Assembly (NCBI RefSeq): GCF_039539005.1
Contig: NZ_BAABCP010000002.1
Location: 310,001 to 374,000, forward strand
Direction of reading: 5' to 3'
Length of the DNA: 64,000 nucleotides
Source: Microbacterium soli
GTDB lineage: Bacteria; Actinomycetota; Actinomycetes; Actinomycetales; Microbacteriaceae
Shown: positions 1 through 9,063 of the stretch, in pieces
Numbering within the stretch: position 1 is the first letter of the stretch
Layout: each line of letters begins with the position of its first letter
The notes under the pieces: generated by a model
What the model was told of the DNA's origin: nothing
The model's database searches: none
Seen by the model: only the letters and a program-made list of their open reading frames with translations
Made by a program: the position numbers and the translations under genes

Positions 1-415
1 CGGACTTGAGCAGATAGAACTCGATCTCGGGATGCGTGTAGAACGTGAATCCGGCGTCCGCCGCCTTCGCGAGTGCACGGCGGAGGACATTGCGCGGGTC
101 CGACACCGCGGGGCGCCCGTCCGGCGTGGTCAGATCGCAGAACATGCGCGCGGTGGGATCGACCTCGCCCCGCCACGGCAGGATCTGGAACGTCGACGGG
201 TCCGGACGCGCGAGCAGGTCGGATTCGAACGTGCGGGTCAGACCCTCGATCGCCGACCCGTCGAAGCCGATGCCCTCTGCGAAGGCCCCCTCCACCTCGG
301 CCGGAGCGATCGCGACGGACTTGAGCGTGCCGATGACGTCCGTGAACCAGAGGCGGACGAACTTCACGCCGCGCTCCTCGATGGTGCGCAGAACGAAGTC
401 GCGCTGCTTGTCCAT
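1..415 (-). CDS. glnA2: Glutamine synthetase, GlnA2-type, N-terminal part
   Basis: This is the first ~138 residues of a type I glutamine synthetase; the rest lies beyond the left window edge. The enzyme makes glutamine from glutamate, ammonia and ATP in the cytoplasm. The sequence starts MDKQRDFVLRTIEERGVKF and contains RLWFTDV, FAEGIGFDGSAIEG and HPEIEFYLL, which are hallmarks of the GlnA beta-grasp domain and the start of the catalytic domain. The match to actinobacterial GlnA2 is from memory. The ATG at 415 lies 2 nt after the stop of the small upstream gene, so the two probably form one transcript. Confidence 0.9.
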   Translation of the reverse strand, partial: MDKQRDFVLRTIEERGVKFVRLWFTDVIGTLKSVAIAPAEVEGAFAEGIGFDGSAIEGLTRTFESDLLARPDPSTFQILPWRGEVDPTARMFCDLTTPDGRPAVSDPRNVLRRALAKAADAGFTFYTHPEIEFYLLKS

Positions 416-417
416 GC

Positions 418-642
418 TCACTCCTCGTCTCCGCTCTTCGGTGTGCTCTGCGCGCCCCAGGAGTCCTCTGCGGCATCATCGGCGGCCCACGCGCGCGAGC
501 GCTCGCGCAGCAGCTCCGGAGCATTCGCCGCCTCCTCGGCGCTGTCGAACGGTCCGACGCGATCCACCGCCGGCGACTGCATGCCGAACTCCACCTCTCG
601 GGTGCTGAGGTTGAACCAGTACTTCCCGTCACCGTCGGACAT
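418..642 (-). CDS. Small SPOR-like conserved protein
   Basis: A 74-residue acidic soluble protein beginning MSDGDGKYWFNLSTREVEFG. The pattern K-Y-W-F-N-L...G-P-F-D-S-A-E-E-A resembles the short SPOR-like proteins found next to glnA in Microbacteriaceae; this family match is recalled, not searched. No signal peptide or membrane segment is seen. Its stop is 2 nt from the glnA2 start, so the pair is likely co-transcribed. Function is unknown. Confidence 0.8.
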   Translation of the reverse strand: MSDGDGKYWFNLSTREVEFGMQSPAVDRVGPFDSAEEAANAPELLRERSRAWAADDAAEDSWGAQSTPKSGDEE

Positions 643-709
643 GCTCGCTCCTTCGTCGCGATCTGTCACGATCCTAATCGTGCATGGGGACCTGGATAGG
701 CTATTCCGC

Positions 710-1456
710 ATGGCACAGCAGGCAATCGGCGTCGACATCGGCGGCACCGGCATCAAGGCAGCAATCGTCAACCTCGAGCACGGCACGCTCGACTCCGAGC
801 GCATCCGGGTGGACACGCCGAAGGGTGCTCGCCCGGCGGATGTGCTGGATACCGTGCGGGAGGTGCTGGGCACCCTCGGCGTGACCGATTCCGAGCTGCC
901 CCTCGGTGTGGCCTTCCCCGCGATCGTCAAGCACGGCAGGACTCTGTCCGCCGCGAACGTCGCCAAGGACTGGGTGGACTTCGAGGCGGAGAAGTTCTTC
1001 GAGGACGGGCTGGGCCGTCACATCGCGTTCGTCAACGACGCGGACGCGGCCGGCGTCGCCGAGGCCCGCCACGGTGCGGCGAGGGATGCCAGGGGACTGA
1101 CCATCCTCACCACGCTCGGCACCGGCATCGGATCGGCCTTCCTGTACGACGGTGTGCTGATCCCCAACACCGAGCTCGGTCATCTCAACCGCAAGGGCGA
1201 ATCCATAGAACGCTGGACGGCGTACTCGGCGATGGACCGCGAGGACCTGTCCTGGGAGGACTGGTCCGCGCGTCTGCAGGAGTTCTACAGCCATGTCGAG
1301 TTCCTCTTCAGCCCGGACCTGTTCGTCGTCGGCGGCGGGGTCTCCAAGCATCCGGAGAAATTCCTTCCCCTGCTGGAGCTGAAGACCCCCATCGTCGCAG
1401 CGGTGCACCGCAACGCCTCCGGGATCATCGGCGCGGCCTCCCTGGCCGCGGACTAA
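710..1456 (+). CDS. ppgK: Polyphosphate glucokinase
   Basis: A 248-residue ROK-fold kinase that phosphorylates glucose using polyphosphate (and often ATP) in the cytoplasm. The N-terminal phosphate loop is DIGGTGIK, followed by the TPKGARP segment typical of PPGK, the sugar and catalytic region FVNDADAAG, and LTTLGTGIGSAF. The CxCGxxGC zinc motif of ROK regulators is absent, as expected for PPGK. The ATG at 710 is preceded by TAGGCT at 697-702, seven nt upstream, so the mRNA is probably leaderless; no Shine-Dalgarno is visible. A strong terminator follows. It is divergent from the SPOR/glnA2 pair. Confidence 0.93.
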   Translation: MAQQAIGVDIGGTGIKAAIVNLEHGTLDSERIRVDTPKGARPADVLDTVREVLGTLGVTDSELPLGVAFPAIVKHGRTLSAANVAKDWVDFEAEKFFEDGLGRHIAFVNDADAAGVAEARHGAARDARGLTILTTLGTGIGSAFLYDGVLIPNTELGHLNRKGESIERWTAYSAMDREDLSWEDWSARLQEFYSHVEFLFSPDLFVVGGGVSKHPEKFLPLLELKTPIVAAVHRNASGIIGAASLAAD

Positions 1457-1473
1457 GCAGCGGTCGTCGCACC

Positions 1474-1521
1474 GACGCGGAAGGGGCCCGTTCGAGAAAC
1501 TGAGCGGGCCCCTTCCGCGTC
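1474..1521 (+). terminator. Rho-independent-like terminator after ppgK
   Basis: A perfect 17-bp inverted repeat (1474-1490 and 1505-1521) with a 14-nt loop directly follows the ppgK stop. The stem carries the AAGGGGCCCG core. The T-rich tail is weak, as is common in high-GC actinobacteria. Confidence 0.8.
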
Positions 1522-1572
1522 CGCCGTTCGGGCGACCGGATATCGGAGACGGGACGCCGCGGCCCGGCTGTT

Positions 1573-1620
1573 TTGACACCGTGATCAAACCGGTTTATTC
1601 TTAAGGCTCAAACCGGTTCA
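1573..1620 (+). promoter_or_regulatory. Promoter with two LacI-type operators for the sugar operon
   Basis: A near-consensus promoter is visible: -35 TTGACA (1573-1578), 17-bp spacer, -10 TATTCT (1596-1601). Two copies of a palindromic LacI-family site flank the -10. AAACCGGTTT (1587-1596) lies in the spacer and touches the -10, and AAACCGGTTC (1610-1619) covers the start region. Both sit in the longer repeat TCAAACCGGTTYA. This predicts autorepression of the regulator and the operon behind it. Confidence 0.85.
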
Positions 1621-1652
1621 ACAGATCCGATGCACCGGTCGCAGGAGGTGCG

Positions 1653-2678
1653 ATGTCCCGTCCGACGATCGCCGATGTCGCTCGTGAAGCGGGCGTCACC
1701 AAGGCCACGGTCTCGCATGCCCTCAGCGGCAACCGACCGGTCTCCGAGGCGACCAGGGCGCGCGTGCTCGCGGCCGTCGAGCGGCTGAACTGGGTTCCCA
1801 GCCAGAGCGCGCGCTCGTTGGCGACCAGCCGCGCGAACGCCGTCGGTGTCGTCCTCGCGCGGGATCCGCAGGTCATCGCCAACGACTCCTTCTTCCCCGC
1901 TTTCATCGCCGGCGTCGAATCAGTGCTCGCCGAGACGGACACTGCGCTTCTGCTGCAGGTCGTCGCCGACCGTGATGCCGAGGAACGCGCGTACCGGGCC
2001 ATGTCGCACGGTCGCGCCGACGGTGCGATCCTGCTGGATCTGCGCGTCGAAGACTGGCGGGTCCCGTTGCTCACGGAGCTCGGCGTGCCCACCGTGATCG
2101 TCGGCGCCTACGACCAGGAGCACGACTTCTCCTGCGTGCGCACCGACGACGGCGCCCCCGTCCGCGAGATCATCGCACACCTGCACGAACAGGGCCACAC
2201 GAGGATCGCCCACGTGTCGGGCCCGCTGGACTACGTGCACTCCAAGGCCAGAGCGGATGCCTACGTCGACGCGATCGGCGACGCTTCGCTGCTCCGCGAG
2301 GGCGACTTCACGGCAGGCAGCGGCCGGGACCGCACCGCAGAGCTGCTCGCTCTGCCGCAACCGCCGACCGCCATCGTCTACTCCAACGACACGATGGCCA
2401 TCGCCGGACTGTCCTACGCGCGGTCGCAGGGCGTGGCCGTGCCCCGCGAGCTGGCGATCGCCGGCTTCGACGACGACCACCTCGCCGCACACATGTCACC
2501 CGCGCTGACGAGCGTGTCATCCGATCCGGCGGCGCGCGGTCGCGCCGCCGCCAGACTGCTTCGCGCCGACATCCTCGGCGCGCGGCCGAGGACCGAGCTC
2601 ATCGACTGCAATGTCGTGCACTTCAGGGCGAGCACCTCGGCACCCGCGAACCCTGACGCATCAAGGAGGAAATCATGA
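1653..2678 (+). CDS. LacI-family transcriptional regulator of the sugar operon
   Basis: A 341-residue repressor. The N-terminal DNA-binding domain reads TIADVAREAGVTKATVSHALSG (helix-turn-helix, residues ~4-25) followed by the hinge helix VPSQSARSLA. A periplasmic-binding-like effector domain follows, with the C-terminal signature AIAGFDDDHLAAHMSPALTSV. The ATG has a GGAGG box upstream. It is the first gene of the operon, and its stop overlaps the next start (ATGA), so it is translationally coupled to the binding protein. The operators lie just upstream. The inducer is likely a mannoside or related glycan (inferred from the GH130 gene). Confidence 0.92.
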   Translation: MSRPTIADVAREAGVTKATVSHALSGNRPVSEATRARVLAAVERLNWVPSQSARSLATSRANAVGVVLARDPQVIANDSFFPAFIAGVESVLAETDTALLLQVVADRDAEERAYRAMSHGRADGAILLDLRVEDWRVPLLTELGVPTVIVGAYDQEHDFSCVRTDDGAPVREIIAHLHEQGHTRIAHVSGPLDYVHSKARADAYVDAIGDASLLREGDFTAGSGRDRTAELLALPQPPTAIVYSNDTMAIAGLSYARSQGVAVPRELAIAGFDDDHLAAHMSPALTSVSSDPAARGRAAARLLRADILGARPRTELIDCNVVHFRASTSAPANPDASRRKS

Positions 2679-3949
2679 AGAGGATCCGCACCACCGCTGC
2701 CTTCGGAGCGGTGACGCTGCTGGCAACGGCTGCCCTCGCGGGCTGTTCGTCGGGAGGGGCCGACACCAGTTCCGCCGACGGCACCGGTGACATCACGATC
2801 TGGCTCTCCAACAACGAGCAGGAGCTCGCCTGGGGCAAGTCGGTCGTCGCCGCCTGGAACGACGAGCACCCCGATCAGCAGGTGACGGCGCAGGAGATCC
2901 CGGCCGCATCCTCCTCGGAGGAGGCCATCACGGCTGCCATCACCGCCGGGACCGCGCCGTGCCTGGTCTACAACATCGCCCCCGCCGCGGTCTCCGGCTG
3001 GGTCAAGCAGGGCGGTCTCGTCGATTTGAGCACCATGGACGGTGGAACCGACTACATCACCGCTCGCGGCGGCGATGTCTCGTCGTACCAGACCGACGGG
3101 TCGTTCTACCAGCTGCCGTGGAAATCGAACCCGGTCATGGTCATGTACAACAAGGATCTCTTCGCCAAGGCCGGGCTCGATCCGGACGACCCGAAGATGA
3201 ACACCTACGACGCCTTCCTCGACGGTGCCCGGGCGATCGTGGACTCGGGTGTGGACAGCGCGATCTGGCCCGCGCCGACCAGCGAGTTCTTCCAGCCGTG
3301 GTTCGACTTCTACCCGTTCTACCTGGCTGAGACCGACGGAACCCTCCTCGTCGAGGACGGTGCGGCGACGTTCGATTCGGACGCCGGCGCGAAAGTCGCC
3401 GATTTCTGGGCCACCGTCTACAAGGAGAAGCTCGCTCCGAACGAGAAGTCCACCGACGATGCGATGTCCGCCGGCACCACGGCGATGCAGCTGGCCGGTC
3501 CGTGGGCGATCCCCTCCTACGCCGACAGTGTGAACGTCGGGTTCATGCCGGTCCCCACGTCCGACGGCCGCGACGCCCCCATCACCTTCGCGGACTCGAA
3601 GAGCGTCTCGATGTTCACCACATGCGAGAACAAGGGCACGGCGTGGGACTTCCTGAAGTTCTCCACGAGTGAGGAGAACGACGGCGCGCTGTTGGAGGCG
3701 ACCGGCCAGATGCCGATGCGCACCGACCTCGTCGACACGTACGCGGATTACTTCGCCGCCAACCCGGACTACGTCGCCTTCGCCGACCAGGCGGAGCGCG
3801 TCGCCGACGTCCCCAGCATCCCGAACTCGGTGGAGGCCTGGCAGGCGTTCCGCGATGAGTACTCGGCGGCCGTGATCTTCGGCAAGGAGTCCACCGCCGA
3901 CTTCCTCAGCAACGCGGCCGAGAAGGTCGACGGCATCGTCGCGGAGTGA
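2675..3949 (+). CDS. ABC sugar transporter, lipoprotein substrate-binding protein
   Basis: A 424-residue extracellular solute-binding protein (family 1). The signal peptide MKRIRTTAAFGAVTLLATA ends in the lipobox LAGC, with Cys24 as the lipidated residue, so the protein is membrane-anchored outside the cell. The mature part has typical family features: ITIWLSNNEQE, YQLPWKSNPVMVMYNKDLFAKAGLDP, and a conserved aromatic stretch near FQPWFDFYPFY likely to contact sugar. It starts within the lacI stop codon, with AGGAGG upstream. It delivers the sugar to the two permeases that follow. No ATPase gene is in the operon, so a shared MsiK-type ATPase elsewhere is presumed. Confidence 0.92.
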   Translation: MKRIRTTAAFGAVTLLATAALAGCSSGGADTSSADGTGDITIWLSNNEQELAWGKSVVAAWNDEHPDQQVTAQEIPAASSSEEAITAAITAGTAPCLVYNIAPAAVSGWVKQGGLVDLSTMDGGTDYITARGGDVSSYQTDGSFYQLPWKSNPVMVMYNKDLFAKAGLDPDDPKMNTYDAFLDGARAIVDSGVDSAIWPAPTSEFFQPWFDFYPFYLAETDGTLLVEDGAATFDSDAGAKVADFWATVYKEKLAPNEKSTDDAMSAGTTAMQLAGPWAIPSYADSVNVGFMPVPTSDGRDAPITFADSKSVSMFTTCENKGTAWDFLKFSTSEENDGALLEATGQMPMRTDLVDTYADYFAANPDYVAFADQAERVADVPSIPNSVEAWQAFRDEYSAAVIFGKESTADFLSNAAEKVDGIVAE

Positions 3950-3953
3950 ACCG

Positions 3954-4850
3954 ATGACCAACCGCACGCGGCTGCGCACCCGGATTCTCGGGGCGCAGCC
4001 GCTCGGCGGGCTTTTCGCCCTGCCGTACTTCATCTTCATCATCGCGATCTTCGCCTACCCGCTGCTCTTCGCGATCTACATCGCGTTCCACGACTATTTC
4101 TTCACCGCTCCGGGCGTGCAGGTCGACCGGCCGTTCGTCGGCTTCGACAACTTCGTCGAGGTGCTCACGGATCCGAAGGTGCTCGGCGCCTTCCGCAACA
4201 CCCTCGTGTTCCTCGTCATCAACGTGCCGCTGACCGTCGTGCTCTCGCTGGTCCTCGCAGCCGCGCTGAACACCGGCATCCGCTGGGTGGCGGCCTACCG
4301 GGTCGCGTTCTACGTCCCGTACCTGACCGCCAGCGTCTCGCTGGTCGGTGTCTGGATGCTGCTGTTCTCCAGCGGTGGTCTGATCAACAGCCTCCTGGGG
4401 CCGCTGGCCCCCGATCCGTCATGGCTGGTCAACAGCGGCCTGGCCATGCCGATGATCGCGCTCTACGTGACCTGGAAACAGCTCGGCTTCTACATCCTGC
4501 TGTACCTCGCGGCCCTGCAGAACGTGCCCAAAGAGCTGTACGAGTCCGCCGAGACGGACGGCGCCGGTGCGTTCGCCCGCTTCATGAACGTCACCGTGCC
4601 CGGCGTCCGCAACGCGACCGCACTCGTTCTGATCCTCTCGATCATCACCGGAGCGAACCTGTTCACCGAGCCCTACCTGCTCACCAACGGCGGCGGTCCG
4701 GACGGCGCCTCCGTGACGCCCGTGCTGCTGATCTATCAGCAGGGCATCCAGCAGCAGAACCCCGACACGGCATCCGCGATCGGCATGATCCTCGTCATCA
4801 TCGTCGGCGCCCTGTCGCTGATCGCCAACCGAGCAACCCAGGAGCGATGA
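3954..4850 (+). CDS. ABC sugar transporter permease (MalF type)
   Basis: A 298-residue inner-membrane permease with about six hydrophobic segments (GGLFALPYFIFIIAIFAYP first). The cytoplasmic EAA loop is visible as ELYESAETDGAGAFARFMNVTVPGV, which contacts the ATPase. It starts 4 nt after the binding-protein stop and ends overlapping the second permease start. It forms the translocation channel with that protein. Confidence 0.92.
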   Translation: MTNRTRLRTRILGAQPLGGLFALPYFIFIIAIFAYPLLFAIYIAFHDYFFTAPGVQVDRPFVGFDNFVEVLTDPKVLGAFRNTLVFLVINVPLTVVLSLVLAAALNTGIRWVAAYRVAFYVPYLTASVSLVGVWMLLFSSGGLINSLLGPLAPDPSWLVNSGLAMPMIALYVTWKQLGFYILLYLAALQNVPKELYESAETDGAGAFARFMNVTVPGVRNATALVLILSIITGANLFTEPYLLTNGGGPDGASVTPVLLIYQQGIQQQNPDTASAIGMILVIIVGALSLIANRATQER

Positions 4851-5689
4851 TGCGCACCCGCAGAAGACTGCCGCGCGTGCTGAGCGCGGTCGCCCTCACG
4901 ATCGCCGCGCTGGCGTTCGTGTTCCCGTTCTACTTCATGATCGTCGGCGCGTTCCAGCAGAACCCGACGAACTCGCCCGACCGCCTGTTCCCGGTCGGTG
5001 GCTGGACGTTCGACAACTTCGCGAACATCGACTCGCGCATCGACCTGTTCGGCTCCCTGCTGAACTCGCTGATCTTCACCGTCGGCGTGCTGCTGGGCAC
5101 TGTGGTGTTCGGGATGCTGGCCGGATACGCCATAGCGCGGATGAGCTTCCGCGGCCGCGGTGTGCTCTGGGTCCTCATGCTGCTCGTGCAGATGGTGCCG
5201 TTCCAGTTGCTGATGATCCCGCTGTACGTGCAGATCACGAGCGGCTACGGTCTGGGCGACTCGTATCTGGGCATGATCCTCCCGTTCGTGATCAACACCA
5301 CGGCGGTGTTCATCTTCCTGCAGTTCTTCAAGGCGCTGCCGAACGAGATCTTCGAGGCCGCGCGCATCGACGGCGCCGGCGAGATCCGCCTGCTCGTGTC
5401 GGTCGCGGTGCCCCTGATCCGCCCGGTTCTGGTCACGGTCGTGCTGATCACGTTCATCGGCCCGTGGAACGAGTTCCTGTGGCCGTTCCTGATCACCAAG
5501 GATGCCGCGCTGCAGCCGCTGGCGGTCTCGCTGGCGAACTACATCTCGAATGTGGCGCAGTCCACCGCGAACCCGAACGGCGCGATCCTCGCCGGTGCGA
5601 CGGCGCTCGCGCTGCCCGTGGTCGTGCTGTTCATCGTCTTCCAACGGTTCTTCACCGCCACCGATCTCGGTGCTGCGGTCAAGGGCTGA
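4850..5689 (+). CDS. ABC sugar transporter permease (MalG type)
   Basis: A 279-residue inner-membrane permease with six predicted membrane segments (first: VALTIAALAFVFPFYFMIVGA). The EAA motif is EIFEAARIDGAGEIRLLVSVAVPL. Tandem ATGs exist at 4847 and 4850. The second is preferred because it leaves 5 nt from the GGAG box (4841-4844) and overlaps the upstream stop, although 4847 is possible. It pairs with the preceding permease. Confidence 0.92.
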   Translation: MRTRRRLPRVLSAVALTIAALAFVFPFYFMIVGAFQQNPTNSPDRLFPVGGWTFDNFANIDSRIDLFGSLLNSLIFTVGVLLGTVVFGMLAGYAIARMSFRGRGVLWVLMLLVQMVPFQLLMIPLYVQITSGYGLGDSYLGMILPFVINTTAVFIFLQFFKALPNEIFEAARIDGAGEIRLLVSVAVPLIRPVLVTVVLITFIGPWNEFLWPFLITKDAALQPLAVSLANYISNVAQSTANPNGAILAGATALALPVVVLFIVFQRFFTATDLGAAVKG

Positions 5690-5719
5690 TCCACCCCTGA
5701 AAACACGAAAGGCGCCTGC

Positions 5720-6691
5720 ATGTTCACCGGTGCATCCTTCCCCCTCGGCCCGTTCACGCCGTATGAGAACAACCCGATCCTGCGACCGCGCGGCGACAGC
5801 TGGGAATCCGCCAACCTCTACAACCCCGCCGCCCTCGTGGAGGGCGACGAGGTGCTGCTGCTGTATCGCGCCCACGCCGACGACATCGTCTCGCACATCG
5901 GTCTGGCCCGCTCCGGCGACGGGGTGAACTTCACCCGGGAGGATGCCCCGATCTTCTCGCCCGAGGAGGACTATGAGCGCTTCGGCGTCGAGGACCCGCG
6001 CATCGCGAAGATCGACGGGACCTACTACCTCACCTACACCGGGTGGGACCGGCACAGCGCGCAGCTGTGCCTCGCGACCTCGACGGATCTGCGCACCTGG
6101 ACCCGCCACGGCCCGCTGTTCGACGACTTCGACACGTTCAAGACCATGGATCCGCGCGGATTCAACTGGTCGAAGGCGGGCGTCATCGTTCCCGTGCGGC
6201 TGCACGGCAAGTGGTGGATGTACTTCGGCGAGGGCGGCATCTACTGGGCCACCAGCGACGATCTCATCCACTGGACGCCGGGCACGCCGGACACCGAGCC
6301 GATGTACTCGCCGACGCCGGGCACGTGGGATGAGTCGCTGGTGGAGATCGGCACCTCGCCGGTCCTCACCGACAACGGCCTGCTCGTGATGCTCACCAAC
6401 GGCGCGACGAGGACCGTGAACGCGGACGGTTCGGTGGATGTCGACTACCGCTGCGGCCAGATCGCCATCGACCCCGACGACCCGACGAAGGTCATCGCCC
6501 GTCTGCAGGAGCCGTGGCTGCGTCCGCAGACGTTCGAGGACTTCAACGGTCTGGTCTCGAACGTCACGTTCGTGGAGGGCCTGGTGAAGTTCCACGGGAA
6601 GTGGTTCGCCTACTACGGACAGTCGGACACGACGCTCGCCGTCGCGATCCACGATCCGGCCGAGCCCTGGGGACGCGCACTGCGCTCCTGA
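5720..6691 (+). CDS. Glycoside phosphorylase/hydrolase, GH130-type
   Basis: A 323-residue cytoplasmic enzyme with a five-bladed beta-propeller pattern. Family features include NPAALVEGDEVLLLYRAH, FGVEDPRIAKIDGTYYLTYTGWD (the EDPR element), KAGVIVPVRLHGKWWMYFGEG and WDESLVEIGTSPVLTDNG. These match GH130, whose best-known members phosphorolyse beta-1,4-mannosides. As the last gene of the operon it probably cleaves the imported oligosaccharide to sugar-1-phosphate plus a shorter sugar. The exact substrate cannot be read from the sequence. A GAAAGG box precedes the ATG. About 195 nt downstream hold nothing I can identify. Confidence 0.85.
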   Translation: MFTGASFPLGPFTPYENNPILRPRGDSWESANLYNPAALVEGDEVLLLYRAHADDIVSHIGLARSGDGVNFTREDAPIFSPEEDYERFGVEDPRIAKIDGTYYLTYTGWDRHSAQLCLATSTDLRTWTRHGPLFDDFDTFKTMDPRGFNWSKAGVIVPVRLHGKWWMYFGEGGIYWATSDDLIHWTPGTPDTEPMYSPTPGTWDESLVEIGTSPVLTDNGLLVMLTNGATRTVNADGSVDVDYRCGQIAIDPDDPTKVIARLQEPWLRPQTFEDFNGLVSNVTFVEGLVKFHGKWFAYYGQSDTTLAVAIHDPAEPWGRALRS

Positions 6692-6886
6692 GCCCGTCCG
6701 ATCTCGGGCGGCGGCCTGTCGACGCTCCCTCCGAGTCCATGACGGTGCGACTCCCGGGGTGGAACCGTGCCGGAAGAGTCACCATCGTGCCGCACCTTCG
6801 GCAGAGCCCTGCGGTGAGTGGGTGAGGACCGTTCAGAGCCGGCTCCGGCACAAGTCCGTCACCGCGACGCCGGACACCCGCCACAA

Positions 6887-6923
6887 AGCCCTCCTGACCG
6901 GGGAACACCTGGTCAGGAGGGCT
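6887..6923 (-). terminator. Terminator of the RNase P RNA gene
   Basis: A 13-bp perfect inverted repeat (6887-6899 and 6911-6923) with an 11-nt loop, followed on the minus strand by TTTGTGG. It begins directly after the 3' end of rnpB. Confidence 0.8.
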
Positions 6924-6927
6924 GAGG

Positions 6928-7295
6928 CGAGCGGGCCGGCCTGTACGCCGGGTTCTGTTCAGGAGCCTGCGCTCCCTTGACGGCCATCTCTCTCGGCGGC
7001 ACGTTGCCGTGCCGCTCCAGCGACCTACCCGAGGACTCGGCGGGCCGCGTCAACATCCTCTGTCTGGTCTTGCTCCGGGCGAGGTTTACCTGGCGGGGCA
7101 TGTCACCATGTCCCCCGGTGGTCTCTTACACCACCCTTTCACCCTTACCGCCGCCCGGAGGCGGCGGCGGTCTTCTCTCTGTGGCACTGTCTCGCGGATC
7201 ACTCCGGGTGGGTGTTGCCCACCGCCCTGCCCTGCGGAGCCCGGACGTTCCTCGGTGCGCTCTCGCGCCACGCGACCGTCCGGCCGACCCGCTCG
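6928..7295 (-). ncRNA. rnpB: RNase P RNA (class A)
   Basis: The catalytic RNA of RNase P, which trims tRNA 5' leaders. On the minus strand the 5' and 3' ends pair (CGAGCGGGTCGGCC with GGCCGGCCCGCTCG). The conserved bacterial blocks are present: GAGGAACGTCCGGGCTCC near the 5' end, the GGTAAGGGTGAAAGGG segment, AGAGACCACCGG, and GGTAAACCTCGCCCGGAGCAAG. Length of about 368 nt is normal for the type. A TAGACT -10 box (7303-7308, minus strand) lies about 8 nt upstream. Confidence 0.95.
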
Positions 7296-7319
7296 TGTGC
7301 CGAGTCTACCGCCGTCGCG

Positions 7320-9035
7320 TCACTTCCCCGCATCGTCGCCGATATGCACATCCAGCGGCACGTCGACGGCGAATCCGGGGAACAGGCGTGCGGTCGCCGC
7401 CGCGGCCGCGTCGCGCACGATCTGCGCGACGGCATCGGCCTGCTCGGCCGGGCAGTGCACGACCACCTCGTCATGCAGGAAGAGCGACAGATGCGGTCGT
7501 GTCGCGAACACGGGTCCCGAGGCCGGGGCGGGGACGGATGCGGGCGGCAGCGCCATCAGCCGGTGCCGGATCTCGGCGAGCCACACCAGCGCCCACTCGG
7601 CCGCGGTGCCCTGCACGATGAAGTTCCGCGTGAATCGCCCTCGGTCCCGCGCACGGGCCCGAGACTCGTCGCCCGGCGTCCCCTCCCCGATGCTCTGCGA
7701 GCCGTCCCGCGGCGCGCCGTCCACCCGTGACGAAGCGGGGCGGGGAGAACTGCGCCCCAGCAGTGTGCTGACGACCCCACCGGCCTCTCCGACGCGCGCG
7801 GCGGCGTCGACGAGTCCCATGGCCCGAGGGAATACCGAACGCAGGCGGGGTGCGAGCCGGCCGCTCTCCCCCGTCGTCGCCCCGTACATCGCACCGAGCA
7901 CCGCGTACTTCGCCTCCCGTCGGGTGGCGACCGCTCCCGACCGCACGACGCCCTCGTACAGGTCGGCGCCGCGCGCGGCATCCGCCATCGCGTCATCCCG
8001 CGCCATCGCGGCCAGCACCCGCGGCTCCAGCTGCGCCACGTCGGCGCTCACGAGGGTCCATCCCGGATCGGCGTGGACGGCGGCGCGCAGCAGCCGCGGG
8101 ATCTGCAGCGCCCCGCCCCCGGACGACGCCCATCGTCCCGTGACGACCCCGCCGGTCAGATACACCGGACGGAACCGGTCGCCGTGCACCCAGTCGTCCA
8201 GCCACGCCCACCCGTTGGCGGCGTGCAGCCGCGCGAGCCGCTTGTACTCCAGCAGGGGCGCGATGACGGGGTGATCGACCTCCGCAAGACTCCGCTTGGA
8301 GGTGGACTCGACGAACACGCCGACACGGTGCAGCGCGCGCAGCAGCCGGGGCGGGCTGTCCACGTTCACGGACTCGTCGTTCAGGTGCGCGGCGATCAGC
8401 GTCGCCAGCTCCGCCATCCTCGCCGGCCGCGCCCCGCGCAGCGGACGGGGGCCGAGCTCCTCCTCGAGGATGCGCTCATGGATGCGCCTGCTCCACGGCA
8501 CACCGGCCGCCGTCATCTCCTCGGCGACCAGGGCCCCGGTCGACTCCGCCGTGCACAGCAGCGCGAGTCGCCCATCGCGAGCGCGCCGGAGCGCGGCACG
8601 CTGGGCGCGCCACTGCGCGACCGCGTCGTCGAACCCGTCACCGTGCCGGCCGTCGGCCGGCACCACGTCGAACAGCCCGGGCTGCTCCCCCGCCTCAGGG
8701 ATCGCATCGGCACGCATCCAGGAGGCGGATGCCGTCAGCGGCGTGTCCAGAGCGTCGGTGTCACGAAGGATCGCATGACACAGCAGGAGATCCCACGCCC
8801 GACGCAGCCGGATGCCTCGCTCGAGCAGCGGCGGATAGAAGCTGCGCAGACTCCGCACGATCCAGCGCGGCGCATACCGCTCCTCGAGGTCGCGAATGCG
8901 CACTGCCAGCACGTCGTCCGGGACATGCTCCGCGACGATGTCCGCGTCGGGATCCTCGACCCGTGCGATCGACCAGCCCCGCCCATCCCCCGCACGCCCG
9001 ACGACGGCATGCGGAGGCGGCTCCGGCGGCGTCAT
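7320..9035 (-). CDS. Bifunctional 3'-5' exonuclease/DNA polymerase, family A-like
   Basis: A 571-residue stand-alone family A polymerase of the type common in actinobacteria besides PolA. The C-terminal polymerase half has motif A LVSADVAQLEPRVLAAMARDD, motif B RREAKYAVLGAMYGATTGESG and motif C LFLHDEVVVHCP. The N-terminal half resembles a degenerate 3'-5' exonuclease domain. The ATG at 9035 has no good ribosome-binding site. An out-of-frame GTG at 9067, overlapping the previous stop, opens 11 codons (VTGTRSIVVAP) that look like the expected N-terminal strand, so the true start or a frameshift is uncertain. Probable role is repair synthesis (family-level inference). Confidence 0.85.
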   Translation of the reverse strand: MTPPEPPPHAVVGRAGDGRGWSIARVEDPDADIVAEHVPDDVLAVRIRDLEERYAPRWIVRSLRSFYPPLLERGIRLRRAWDLLLCHAILRDTDALDTPLTASASWMRADAIPEAGEQPGLFDVVPADGRHGDGFDDAVAQWRAQRAALRRARDGRLALLCTAESTGALVAEEMTAAGVPWSRRIHERILEEELGPRPLRGARPARMAELATLIAAHLNDESVNVDSPPRLLRALHRVGVFVESTSKRSLAEVDHPVIAPLLEYKRLARLHAANGWAWLDDWVHGDRFRPVYLTGGVVTGRWASSGGGALQIPRLLRAAVHADPGWTLVSADVAQLEPRVLAAMARDDAMADAARGADLYEGVVRSGAVATRREAKYAVLGAMYGATTGESGRLAPRLRSVFPRAMGLVDAAARVGEAGGVVSTLLGRSSPRPASSRVDGAPRDGSQSIGEGTPGDESRARARDRGRFTRNFIVQGTAAEWALVWLAEIRHRLMALPPASVPAPASGPVFATRPHLSLFLHDEVVVHCPAEQADAVAQIVRDAAAAATARLFPGFAVDVPLDVHIGDDAGK

Positions 9036-9063
9036 GGCGCGACGACGATGCTCCGGGTGCCGG

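Noticed and set aside
4736..6652. Long minus-strand open frame across permease and GH130 genes
   Set aside because: Arg/Asp/Glu-rich shadow of genes with clear family motifs on the plus strand.
6692..6886. Region between the GH130 gene and the rnpB terminator searched for small genes
   Set aside because: Only a weak 5-bp hairpin and short frames without ribosome-binding sites were found.
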